Shown here: piece by piece, positions 26,841-33,175 of the stretch
Layout of the letters: every line of letters begins with the position of its first letter
How positions within the stretch are numbered: position 1 is the first letter of the stretch
Origin: Spirochaetales bacterium
Lineage (GTDB): Bacteria > Spirochaetota > GWE2-31-10 > MWDO01
DNA length: 33,175 nt
Reading direction: 5' to 3'
NCBI GenBank assembly: GCA_017540815.1
Contig: JAFYAI010000106.1
Coordinates: forward strand, 1 to 33,175
Translations under genes and position numbers: made by a program
Notes under the pieces: generated by a model
The model's input: only the letters and a program-made list of their open reading frames with translations
Database searches by the model: none
What the model was told of the DNA's origin: nothing

Positions 26841-29294
26841 TTATTTCTGTGCGTATATCTCGAATGTGTCGCCCAATCCAAATACTTTGGCAAACAGCTT
26901 AGTCATGAATATCATAAATTTGTTGTTAAGCATTGACTTGTTTTTCAGCATTCTGTCGGGATGTATGCCGGTGATATTAACCTTGATATGTCTGAATCCA
27001 TACTTACGCAGCAGTTTCTTCATAAACTTAGGCGAGAATATGCGGTAATGATCGTTCGGATGATTGTCGGCATATTTGTCGAAGTTCTTCTTGATAGATA
27101 CTCCGTCAGCATTTGGTGTCGATAATGCCAATACACCGCCGTCAGAGAGGTGGTTATACATCATAAACACGAGTTTCTCAAACTCTTTCACATGCTCTAT
27201 CACATAGAAACTGCTTATCACATCATATTTTTCACTTGTATTCTCGAAATACTTTGCGTCACCTTTCTCGGCATTAAGTTTCAGCTTGTCGGTGATGTAT
27301 TTCACGGCATAATCCGATATATCGACACACTTTACATCGAAACCATTCTCAGCCGCATACTCTGCAAAGAAGCCAAGACCTGATCCAAAGTCAAGCAGTT
27401 TGCCGCCTTTGACATAATCCTTGATGAATTTCAGCCGCACTTTCGCAAAATTTCTGATATTTTCGCGGTCTTCTTCATAAGTTTTACCGTATAGGTGCTT
27501 GTATTCTTCGGTAAAATAGTTATCTACATAGATGTTTTCTTCTTTGAAGAATGGGATCGTATAGATAAGACCGCATTTGCTGCAGCGGAACATATTCCAT
27601 GTTTTGGAACGATGCATCAGACTGCTGTCAAGGTCACAGCAGTACGGGCAGATCTTCATCGTCGGTATCCACTTAGTCACAATGTCGCTAATCTGCGTAT
27701 AGAAGTTATTATACAGTTCCAGTTTATATCTGCACAGATAATCAGAGCCTGTGTCGCTGAATATACCGTCATTTGTCATCTGATTAATGGCATTTTCCAG
27801 ATATTCTTTGCATTTGTCGATGAGACGGCTCTGATTTTCGTTGTATATCGTGTATTTGTAGTTCATTGACCGCAGGAGAGCGTCCTGATTGGAGTCTGTC
27901 GATATAACAATGGTAGGTCTGTCTGCTCCAATCGCATCGAAGAATGGCGTGCTGAGATTAGTGACGAGCAGACTGCGGTTGTCTTCGACAATGGTTTGCC
28001 TGTCCGATGTCAGTCTGCACGCAGCGAACATATTATTGGTGTCTTTGAAGTTAGGCTCAGTTATGAGATTAACTTTATAGCCGAGTTCGCTCAGAGCCAC
28101 GCTGATAATACGCCCATAAGTTGTGAAATCAGGCTCGCCGATACATACTGTTACCGTCTTCGGTGTTTCATAGACGATCTTCGATGTCTTCTTGGCGATA
28201 TTTTCGTATGTTTTGTCAATCTTGTAATTGTATCGCCGGGTATCTTCTTCCTTATACTTAACGGTTGTATCATATAAGGCTATATCGATCTCATCGCTCA
28301 GTCCCTCGTTATTGTTGATGCCGACGATAGGACCGGTTTTCTTCAGCAGAGCGTAGTCATTGTTGTCCCATTTGCTGCCAACGATGATAACACGATCGAA
28401 TGCTCCGTTTTTGGACAGATGCTCTTCCAACAGAGTGTAGTCGATATACTTAAAGTCGAAGTTGCGGAATGTATCGATCATAGAATATGAAATATCTTTG
28501 ACCGTAACGAAGATATTGAACTCTTTCTTCAGGATCTGTGCGTTGGTCAGGAATTTCAGAATGTAATTAGTATCATTGCTGTCTATAACGAAGAGCAGCC
28601 GTCGGAATTTCTGGAAATTAACAGAGTCCCACTCTGTAATAACAGATCGAATATGGACATTGGTGAAATTCTTAGCCATATCGCGGAACATATAGTTGAC
28701 TTTCTCATAGTCTTCACGAGTATCTATCGTAATGCGAACATCACTTCTGGCTATCTCATCGTCATTCGGTCTGTCACATTCTATTTTGAACTTGTCCTTA
28801 TTCTGATAGATATAAGGTGTGACATGCTCCATCTGATACGGAGTGGTTGCATTCTTATACGCCGACAGAAGTGCATCCTTAGACATAACCTCAACACCGC
28901 TTCCGTAAGGGATCGGTGCAAGATATGCAAGGTCGCACTTCTTTTTGTTGAATAATCCCAGCGTGTCGAGTGCAATCTCAGATGAAAGCAGTGGATTGTC
29001 TCCTGTTGCACGAATGACTATATCAACATCATAATACATCGCAGCTTCAGCAAACCGCTTTAGAACATTCTGAGTAGACCCTGCGTAGGTCTCCCAGCCC
29101 ATGCTCTGTGCCAAAGGCTTAATCAGCGGCAGACTTTCTTCGCTGGTCAACACTGCCCGAACGGAGGCCGGAACAACCATCAGCCGCTCCATAACCTGCA
29201 CAATAAGAGGCTTACCGTGCAAATCCAATAAAGCCTTGCCCGGCATTCTTGTTGAATTAAGTCTAACCTGTAAAAACAATCCAATTTTTTTCAT
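26841..29294 (-). CDS. Multidomain glycan-modification protein: SpsF-like cytidylyltransferase, PseG-like region, zinc ribbon, SAM methyltransferase
   Basis: This 817-aa protein joins modules usually found as separate genes. Residues 1-225 are an SpsF/NeuA-like nucleotidyltransferase: QVRLNSTRMPGKAL at 9-22 is the CTP-binding loop, with RATGDNP at 95-101. Residues of about 230-530 resemble a PseG/SpsG-like GT-B fold: RRLLFVIDSN, VTVCIGEPDFTTYGRI near 381, and an AIGADRPTIVIS...NQ segment (455-470). Residues 549-574 form a zinc-ribbon-like Cys pair of pairs (Cys549, Cys552, Cys571, Cys574). Residues 615-760 are a class I methyltransferase with motif I LLDFGSGLGFF (633-643), CVDIS (656-660) and VIEHV (698-702). 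Together these suggest making and methylating a CMP-activated acidic sugar for surface polysaccharide or flagellin. The SD is AGGA at 8 bases. The PseG-like call is the weakest. Confidence 0.8.
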   Translation of the reverse strand: MKKIGLFLQVRLNSTRMPGKALLDLHGKPLIVQVMERLMVVPASVRAVLTSEESLPLIKPLAQSMGWETYAGSTQNVLKRFAEAAMYYDVDIVIRATGDNPLLSSEIALDTLGLFNKKKCDLAYLAPIPYGSGVEVMSKDALLSAYKNATTPYQMEHVTPYIYQNKDKFKIECDRPNDDEIARSDVRITIDTREDYEKVNYMFRDMAKNFTNVHIRSVITEWDSVNFQKFRRLLFVIDSNDTNYILKFLTNAQILKKEFNIFVTVKDISYSMIDTFRNFDFKYIDYTLLEEHLSKNGAFDRVIIVGSKWDNNDYALLKKTGPIVGINNNEGLSDEIDIALYDTTVKYKEEDTRRYNYKIDKTYENIAKKTSKIVYETPKTVTVCIGEPDFTTYGRIISVALSELGYKVNLITEPNFKDTNNMFAACRLTSDRQTIVEDNRSLLVTNLSTPFFDAIGADRPTIVISTDSNQDALLRSMNYKYTIYNENQSRLIDKCKEYLENAINQMTNDGIFSDTGSDYLCRYKLELYNNFYTQISDIVTKWIPTMKICPYCCDLDSSLMHRSKTWNMFRCSKCGLIYTIPFFKEENIYVDNYFTEEYKHLYGKTYEEDRENIRNFAKVRLKFIKDYVKGGKLLDFGSGLGFFAEYAAENGFDVKCVDISDYAVKYITDKLKLNAEKGDAKYFENTSEKYDVISSFYVIEHVKEFEKLVFMMYNHLSDGGVLALSTPNADGVSIKKNFDKYADNHPNDHYRIFSPKFMKKLLRKYGFRHIKVNITGIHPDRMLKNKSMLNNKFMIFMTKLFAKVFGLGDTFEIYAQK

Positions 29295-29313
29295 TACATT
29301 ATCCTAATTATGC

Positions 29314-29381
29314 TGTCACCCTGAATTTTACTTCAGGGTCTCCCTGTATTAGTGAGATTCCGAATCAGGTTCGGAATGACA
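29314..29381. repeat. REP-like double-hairpin repeat, copy 2
   Basis: A 68-bp element begins TGTCACCCTGAATTTTACTT and ends GGTTCGGAATGACA. It has two internal hairpins (CCCTGAA/TTCAGGG and TTCCGAA/TTCGGAA) and terminal TGTCA/TGACA, the same design as copy 1 at 20415-20481. It lies between the synthetase stop and the fusion-protein start. Confidence 0.75.
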
Positions 29382-29384
29382 TAG

Positions 29385-31061
29385 TTATGATTTATTCTCT
29401 GCTGCTTTCGCCGCATCTTTTTCACGCAAGTGATTGCGCTTGATCTTGCCGGATATGGTTTTCGGCAGTTCATCAACGAACTCTACTATACGCGGATATT
29501 TATAAGGAGCAGTAGTGTGCTTTACATGATCCTGTATTTCCTTAACCAATTCTTCTGACGGCGTATAGCCTTTACAGAGAACGATAGTTGCTTTGATAAC
29601 CTGTCCGCGAACAGGATCCGGCACACCGGTAATGGCACATTCCAAGACTGCCGGATGAGTCATCAATGCACTCTCAACCTCGAAAGGTCCGATACGGTAG
29701 CCGGAACTCTTGATAACATCGTCAGTTCGGCCGACGAACCAATAGAATCCGTTCTCGTCTTTCCATGCAAGATCGCCGGTATGATATATACCGTTGCACC
29801 AGACTTCTGCTGTCTTCTCAGGATTGCGGTAGTAGCCGATCGATATGCCGACATGTTTATCACCATGCAGGCGGATAATGATCTCACCTTCTTCACCGAC
29901 TTCGCAGGAGTTGCCCTGATCATCGATGATGTCAATATCAAATATCGGCGACGGCTTGCCGATCGCCCCCGGACAAGGCTCCATGAAGACATAAGTTCCG
30001 AGTGAGATAGTCGTCTCAGTCTGTCCGAATCCTTCTTTGAGCTTAATGCCTGTCAGTTTGTAGAACTGATTATAAACCTCAGGATTGAGCGGTTCACCTG
30101 CTGTCGTGCAGTATTTTAGACATGACAGATCGTATTTACTGAAATCTTCCTTAATAAGGAAACGATATATCGTCGGAGGTGCACAGAATATCGAAATGTG
30201 ATATTTCTCGATGACTTTGAGCAGATTCTCAGGGATAAACTTATCCATATCGTAAACGAATACAACTACACCGGCAATCCACTGTCCGTATAGCTTGCCC
30301 CATGCACATTTGCCCCAGCCGGTATCAGCTACAGTCAGATGGATCTCTCCTTCTTTATCATTGTGCCAGAATGTTCCGGTAATAATATGTCCCAACGGAT
30401 AGTTGAAGTTATGAGCGACCATCTTAGGATGACCTGTTGTGCCGGATGTGAAATACATAAGCATAATGTCATCATCAGCAATGGTTTTCATATTCTCAGG
30501 ACGAGCGAAGTCAGTAGACTGATCTTTAACGCCTTCCTGGAAACTCTCCCAACCGTCGCGAGTGCCTCTTGCGATAATGCAGTGTTTCAGTTCGGGTGAG
30601 TCAGCACGTGCTGCGTCAATCTGTGTCAGAACATACTCGTCATCAGCAGCGATGATCGCTTTAATGCCGGCTGCGTTATTGCGATATACAATATCTTTGG
30701 TCGTCAGCATGTGTGTCGCCGGTATTGCAATCGCTCCAATCTTGTGCAGTGCAACCATCGCAATCCAGAACTCATAGTGACGCTTCAGGATGAGCATGAC
30801 TCTGTCGCCTTTGGTAATGCCGAGTGATACGAGGTAATTAGCCAATCGGTTGGACTGCTGCCGAATATCCTCGAATGTTAGCCTCAGCTCATGACCGTGA
30901 TCATCACACCAAAGCAGTGCCAGCTGGTTTGGTTTTTCTTTTGCCCACTCATCCATTACATCAAATCCGAAATTGAAATTATCCGGAACATTTAATTTAA
31001 AATTTTGTTTAAAATCATCATACGATGAAAAATCTGTCTTATTTACGAAACGCTCTAACAT
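29385..31061 (-). CDS. AMP-forming acyl-CoA/acetyl-CoA synthetase family protein
   Basis: The 558-aa enzyme belongs to the ANL adenylating superfamily, activating a carboxylic acid as acyl-AMP then acyl-CoA. Motifs are YFTSGTTGHPK (203-213, ATP loop), GFGQTET (344-350), a DLAWKDENGFYWFVGRTDDV hinge region near 430, and the C-terminal catalytic lysine Lys539 in PKTISGKIKR. The overall layout is like medium-chain acyl-CoA ligases (MACS) and AcsA-type synthetases; the substrate chain length cannot be read from the sequence. GAGG lies about 6 bases before the start. The gene follows an XRE-cupin regulator by 42 bases on the same strand, an arrangement I have seen repeatedly in Clostridia and spirochaetes. 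That pairing suggests the regulator senses a carboxylic acid or its CoA ester. Confidence 0.93.
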   Translation of the reverse strand: MLERFVNKTDFSSYDDFKQNFKLNVPDNFNFGFDVMDEWAKEKPNQLALLWCDDHGHELRLTFEDIRQQSNRLANYLVSLGITKGDRVMLILKRHYEFWIAMVALHKIGAIAIPATHMLTTKDIVYRNNAAGIKAIIAADDEYVLTQIDAARADSPELKHCIIARGTRDGWESFQEGVKDQSTDFARPENMKTIADDDIMLMYFTSGTTGHPKMVAHNFNYPLGHIITGTFWHNDKEGEIHLTVADTGWGKCAWGKLYGQWIAGVVVFVYDMDKFIPENLLKVIEKYHISIFCAPPTIYRFLIKEDFSKYDLSCLKYCTTAGEPLNPEVYNQFYKLTGIKLKEGFGQTETTISLGTYVFMEPCPGAIGKPSPIFDIDIIDDQGNSCEVGEEGEIIIRLHGDKHVGISIGYYRNPEKTAEVWCNGIYHTGDLAWKDENGFYWFVGRTDDVIKSSGYRIGPFEVESALMTHPAVLECAITGVPDPVRGQVIKATIVLCKGYTPSEELVKEIQDHVKHTTAPYKYPRIVEFVDELPKTISGKIKRNHLREKDAAKAAENKS

Positions 31062-31103
31062 ATTTGCCTCATTTTATTGTTACATTGAACTACATTTCTG
31101 CGG

Positions 31104-31661
31104 CTACTTTATTATCACCGCAAGAAATTTAACGGGTTTGTCGGTCTCAGGACGCATTGCGTGCTTCTGAGTAGAATCAAAATAAATCGCATCCCCCTCC
31201 CGGAGGATAATCTCATTGTCCCCGATATATAGTTTCATTGAACCTTCCAAAATGAAGTTGAATTCTTGTCCATCGTGCGAGTACTGTTTAGGTGTGCCGA
31301 CTTCATTCTTCGGATCGACTGTTACCATAAATGTCTCAGCTTTTTTATTGACGAAGTTGTAAGATAAGTCGAAATATTTGTATTCCTTGCGGCGTTCTAT
31401 CTGAGGATACTTGCCTGCACGAACGACACAATATGACTTTAGCTTAGGCTGTTCGCCTGTAATTAGTGAGGTTAGGTCAACTTTGAACTTAGCAGCGATG
31501 CGACAGAGGTCTCCGACTGAAATATCTGTTTCTCCGGCTTCATACTGAATGTATGTTTCCTTAGAAATGCCGAGAAGAGCAGCCATATTATCTTCTGTTT
31601 CATCGAATGTCTCACGCAGCATTTTAATGCGAGCTGCGATGTCTTTGATTTCGTTGTTCAT
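31104..31661 (-). CDS. XRE-family regulator with C-terminal cupin domain
   Basis: The 185-aa protein has an N-terminal helix-turn-helix of Cro/CI type (about residues 8-65: DNMAALLGISKETYIQYEAG, then LCRIAAKFKVDLTSL) and a C-terminal cupin barrel (about 105-183: GQEFNFILEGSMKLYIGDNE, then REGDAIYFDSTQKHAMRP). Such regulators bind a small ligand in the cupin and control adjacent metabolic genes. I chose the ATG at 31661 because GAGG lies 6 bases upstream; a GTG four codons earlier overlaps that SD. A TAGACA-17-TATAAT promoter lies upstream, and an 8-bp inverted repeat at 31681-31701 just past the predicted start is a candidate autoregulatory site. It heads the operon with the acyl-CoA synthetase. 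Confidence 0.93.
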   Translation of the reverse strand: MNNEIKDIAARIKMLRETFDETEDNMAALLGISKETYIQYEAGETDISVGDLCRIAAKFKVDLTSLITGEQPKLKSYCVVRAGKYPQIERRKEYKYFDLSYNFVNKKAETFMVTVDPKNEVGTPKQYSHDGQEFNFILEGSMKLYIGDNEIILREGDAIYFDSTQKHAMRPETDKPVKFLAVIIK

Positions 31662-31680
31662 GTTAAACCTCACTTATGTT

Positions 31681-31701
31681 ATATTATAAAGAATATAATA
31701 T
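31681..31701. promoter_or_regulatory. Candidate operator downstream of the XRE-cupin promoter
   Basis: Perfect 8-bp inverted repeat ATATTATA-AAGAA-TATAATAT located between the predicted transcription start (near 31705) and the SD of the regulator gene. Position suits autoregulation by the encoded HTH protein; AT-richness makes chance occurrence possible. Confidence 0.4.
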
Positions 31702-31711
31702 TATCTTATTG

Positions 31712-31740
31712 ATTATACAAAAAAATATCAAAATTGTCTA
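31712..31740 (-). promoter_or_regulatory. Promoter of the XRE-cupin/acyl-CoA synthetase operon
   Basis: On the minus strand TAGACA (31740-31735), 17-base spacer, TATAAT (31717-31712). One mismatch to the -35 consensus and a perfect -10. Confidence 0.75.
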
Positions 31741-31764
31741 TAAAAAAAACAGAAATTCTTACAG

Positions 31765-31799
31765 ATTAGCAGCCGGCACCGAAGGTGCCGGCTGCTAAT
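31765..31799. repeat. GC-rich perfect hairpin between divergent genes
   Basis: 16-bp perfect stem (arms 31765-31780 and 31784-31799) with triloop GAA, core GCAGCCGGCACC paired with GGTGCCGGCTGC. It has no T-tract on either side, and both flanking genes diverge from it, so it is not a terminator for either. Confidence 0.8.
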
Positions 31800-31894
31800 A
31801 TTCTGGTGTGGAAATATTAATAAATTTTAATTAACAAAATGCCAAAAGTGACGAACATAAAAAAGATAAGTTTTGCTTATAATAGGAGCTGTGT

Positions 31895-32785
31895 ATGGCA
31901 GATAATCAGGAAAAAAAATCATTTTATGCTCTCAATCTGACAGAAGGACGAATGTTCGGTGTATTTATAGGCATTGTCCTTGTTTTAGTTGCAGTGTTCT
32001 TTGCAATTATGGTTACGGCATTCAAACTATCGAAGCCGAAGAGCGGACCGATCAATATAAGAACCGAAACAATAGAGAAAAAAGACAGTACAACTCAGAA
32101 TGCAGAAAGTGCATTTTCATTTTACAGCGACCTTGCCGGTGAAGATGCAGTAAAGCAGGACGATGTGCTGACGAAAGAAGTGATCAAGGTGAATCAGGAA
32201 GTTCCGACACAGACATCTGAGACTCAGAATGCACCTGCGATTAGTCAGAATGCTGCTGCGGATAATAATACTGAAACCGTGGAAGAGCCTCAGCTTAGCA
32301 TCGACAATAGTGAGATATTGTATTCTTCACGATACCAGCAGAATCAAAAATTCAAAAAAGACGAGACTAAACCTGCTGCTAATCAGACAGCTCAGACTGT
32401 TAAGGCTGCAGTTCAGGCTAAACAGTCAGAAACAAAATCGGCTGCTGCCGATAAGCCTGCTGAGCAAAAAAACTCAGTCGCCAATGTAAAAACTGCAGAA
32501 CCGGCAAAACCTGTAAAAGTTGAAACCGCATCGAAAGATAAAAGTGTTCGCTATGTTGTGCAGGTTGGATCATATACCAATAAGAAGATCGCAGATGAGA
32601 TAGCACAGCATTATAACAAAGCAGGTTATCCTGTATATCAACAGGAATTTAGTAAAGACGGACAGACATATTATCGGTTGCGAATCGGACCATTCAAAGA
32701 GAAAGATCGGGCTGAGAATTATCTGCTGTCTGTGAAAGACTCAAAATATGGAAAGAACTCTTATATTTCCAAGATATTTATTTAA
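31895..32785 (+). CDS. SPOR-domain membrane protein
   Basis: The 296-aa protein has a short cytoplasmic N-terminus, one membrane helix (about 21-46: FGVFIGIVLVLVAVFFAIMV), a long Ala/Gln/Lys/Thr-rich low-complexity periplasmic linker (about 60-210), and a C-terminal SPOR domain (about 217-296) with RYVVQVGSYTNKKIADEI, QQEFSKDGQTYYRLRIGPF and a final ISKIF strand. SPOR domains bind denuded septal peptidoglycan, and this FtsN/DedD-like layout suggests a role in cell division or wall remodelling. AGGAG lies 6 bases before the ATG. A TATAAT (31878-31883) directly precedes that AGGAG; if it were the promoter the SD would not be transcribed, so another start upstream is more likely. A terminator follows at 32821. 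Confidence 0.9.
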   Translation: MADNQEKKSFYALNLTEGRMFGVFIGIVLVLVAVFFAIMVTAFKLSKPKSGPINIRTETIEKKDSTTQNAESAFSFYSDLAGEDAVKQDDVLTKEVIKVNQEVPTQTSETQNAPAISQNAAADNNTETVEEPQLSIDNSEILYSSRYQQNQKFKKDETKPAANQTAQTVKAAVQAKQSETKSAAADKPAEQKNSVANVKTAEPAKPVKVETASKDKSVRYVVQVGSYTNKKIADEIAQHYNKAGYPVYQQEFSKDGQTYYRLRIGPFKEKDRAENYLLSVKDSKYGKNSYISKIFI

Positions 32786-32820
32786 GAAATTCATATAAGT
32801 TCCTTATAAATAATACAGAG

Positions 32821-32852
32821 ATCGGGCTGCCGTTGGCTGCCCGATTTTTTTT
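32821..32852 (+). terminator. Rho-independent terminator after the SPOR-domain gene
   Basis: ATCGGGC pairs with GCCCGAT (32821-32827 and 32839-32845), with an inner GCC/GGC stem, followed by a run of eight T. Confidence 0.9.
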
Positions 32853-32932
32853 ACCACAAGGAAGTGAAAATGTAGAATAAATCAGCGATTCACGGATACG
32901 TTGGTAGCCAATGATACATGAAAGAAAAAATC

Positions 32933-32978
32933 CACAAAAAAAGTGCAAATTTCGTACGAAATTTGCACTTTTTTTGTG
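32933..32978. repeat. 46-bp perfect palindrome
   Basis: Two 23-base arms meet at CGTACG without a spacer; the ends are CACAAAAAAAGTGC and GCACTTTTTTTGTG. The A7 and T7 tracts make it work as a terminator hairpin in either direction, but a strong terminator for the SPOR gene already lies 80 bases upstream. The 316-base gap 32786-33101 holds only this, that terminator, and the hairpin at 33031-33075; no gene was seen in it. Confidence 0.85.
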
Positions 32979-33030
32979 AATTTGTTCAGCCGGTTTTTCA
33001 TTTTGTGCGTTATATATAAGGGATAAAATC

Positions 33031-33075
33031 TGTTGAGGATAGCCCGCCGGCGGAGCCGGCGGACTTTCCTCAACA
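33031..33075. repeat. Two-part GC-rich hairpin upstream of the last gene
   Basis: Outer stem TGTTGAGG/CCTCAACA (33031-33038 and 33068-33075) and inner stem CCGCCGGC/GCCGGCGG (33044-33051 and 33055-33062) with triloop GGA, separated by 5-base internal loops. It ends 26 bases before the next ATG, so it may lie in that gene's leader. Confidence 0.7.
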
Positions 33076-33101
33076 AAACTGGAGTTGTTTAGGAGTTATT
33101 A

Positions 33102-33175
33102 ATGAAAATATCAGAACATTTTAAGGCATTAAAGAAATATGTCGGGCAAAGAAAAGTAGAAGATCATACGAAGGG
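33102..33175 (+). CDS. Start of an unidentified gene, cut by the window edge
   Basis: An ATG at 33102 preceded by AGGAG at 6-base spacing opens a frame that stays open to the end of the window. The 24 visible residues start MKISEHFKALKKYVGQRKVE and are basic and probably helical, with no signal peptide. This is too short to assign a family. A GC-rich hairpin at 33031-33075 lies just upstream. Confidence 0.55.
   Translation, partial: MKISEHFKALKKYVGQRKVEDHTK

Noticed and set aside
31662..31673. Upstream GTG start of the XRE-cupin regulator
   Set aside because: The GTG overlaps the GAGG Shine-Dalgarno that serves the ATG at 31661.

Overview
The window looks like chromosomal DNA of a spirochaete, probably a host-associated relative of Treponema. 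The main support is a 473-aa UPF0164/FadL-like outer-membrane protein (18058-19479, minus), a family I know chiefly from treponemes. Other support comes from several orphan secreted beta-barrel-type proteins, a SPOR-domain protein, and an AAA-ATPase/PD-(D/E)XK gene of a type often multicopy in gut anaerobes. Composition is moderately AT-rich by eye (not computed). No tRNA, rRNA, CRISPR array, insertion sequence or phage gene was found.

Layout. 1-1020 (minus): a membrane-anchored coiled-coil protein overlapping the start of a KamA-type radical SAM gene that runs off the left edge. 1141-2706 (plus): an AAA-ATPase whose nuclease tail is cut off by one in-frame TAG. 2895-3245 (plus): a small lipoprotein behind a palindromic operator. 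3319-6855 (minus): nadE, purQ, lipA. 6965-11217 (plus): a small membrane protein and a 1186-aa hybrid histidine kinase. 11239-12159 (minus): a leucyl/phenylalanyl-tRNA-protein transferase-like protein. 12404-17035 (plus): three exported, probably outer-membrane proteins. 17087-20390 (minus): an M48 lipoprotein protease, the UPF0164 protein and rsgA. 20595-22238 (plus): YgiQ-type radical SAM protein. 22273-24429 (minus): a large orphan lipoprotein. 24600-25487 (plus): mscS. 25533-31661 (minus): XRE-cupin regulator, acyl-CoA/acetyl-CoA synthetase, a multidomain SpsF/PseG-like/zinc-ribbon/methyltransferase fusion, and a receiver-histidine kinase. 31895-32785 (plus): SPOR-domain protein. 33102-end (plus): the start of an unidentified gene.

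Function. The genes are mostly housekeeping (NAD, purine and lipoate synthesis, ribosome assembly) mixed with cell-envelope and signalling genes. The most notable observations are: (1) an NAD synthetase whose glutaminase domain has lost all three catalytic residues; (2) a four-module glycan-modification fusion protein; (3) a pattern of promoters whose -10 box ends about six bases before an ATG with no Shine-Dalgarno, implying leaderless mRNAs beside ordinary SD-led genes; (4) AT-rich inverted repeats with pyrimidine loops in three divergent intergenic regions; (5) a two-hairpin REP-like repeat in two copies with compensatory stem changes; (6) many perfect intergenic stems closed by GAA-type triloops. 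Family assignments rest on motif recognition from memory; no database search was run.
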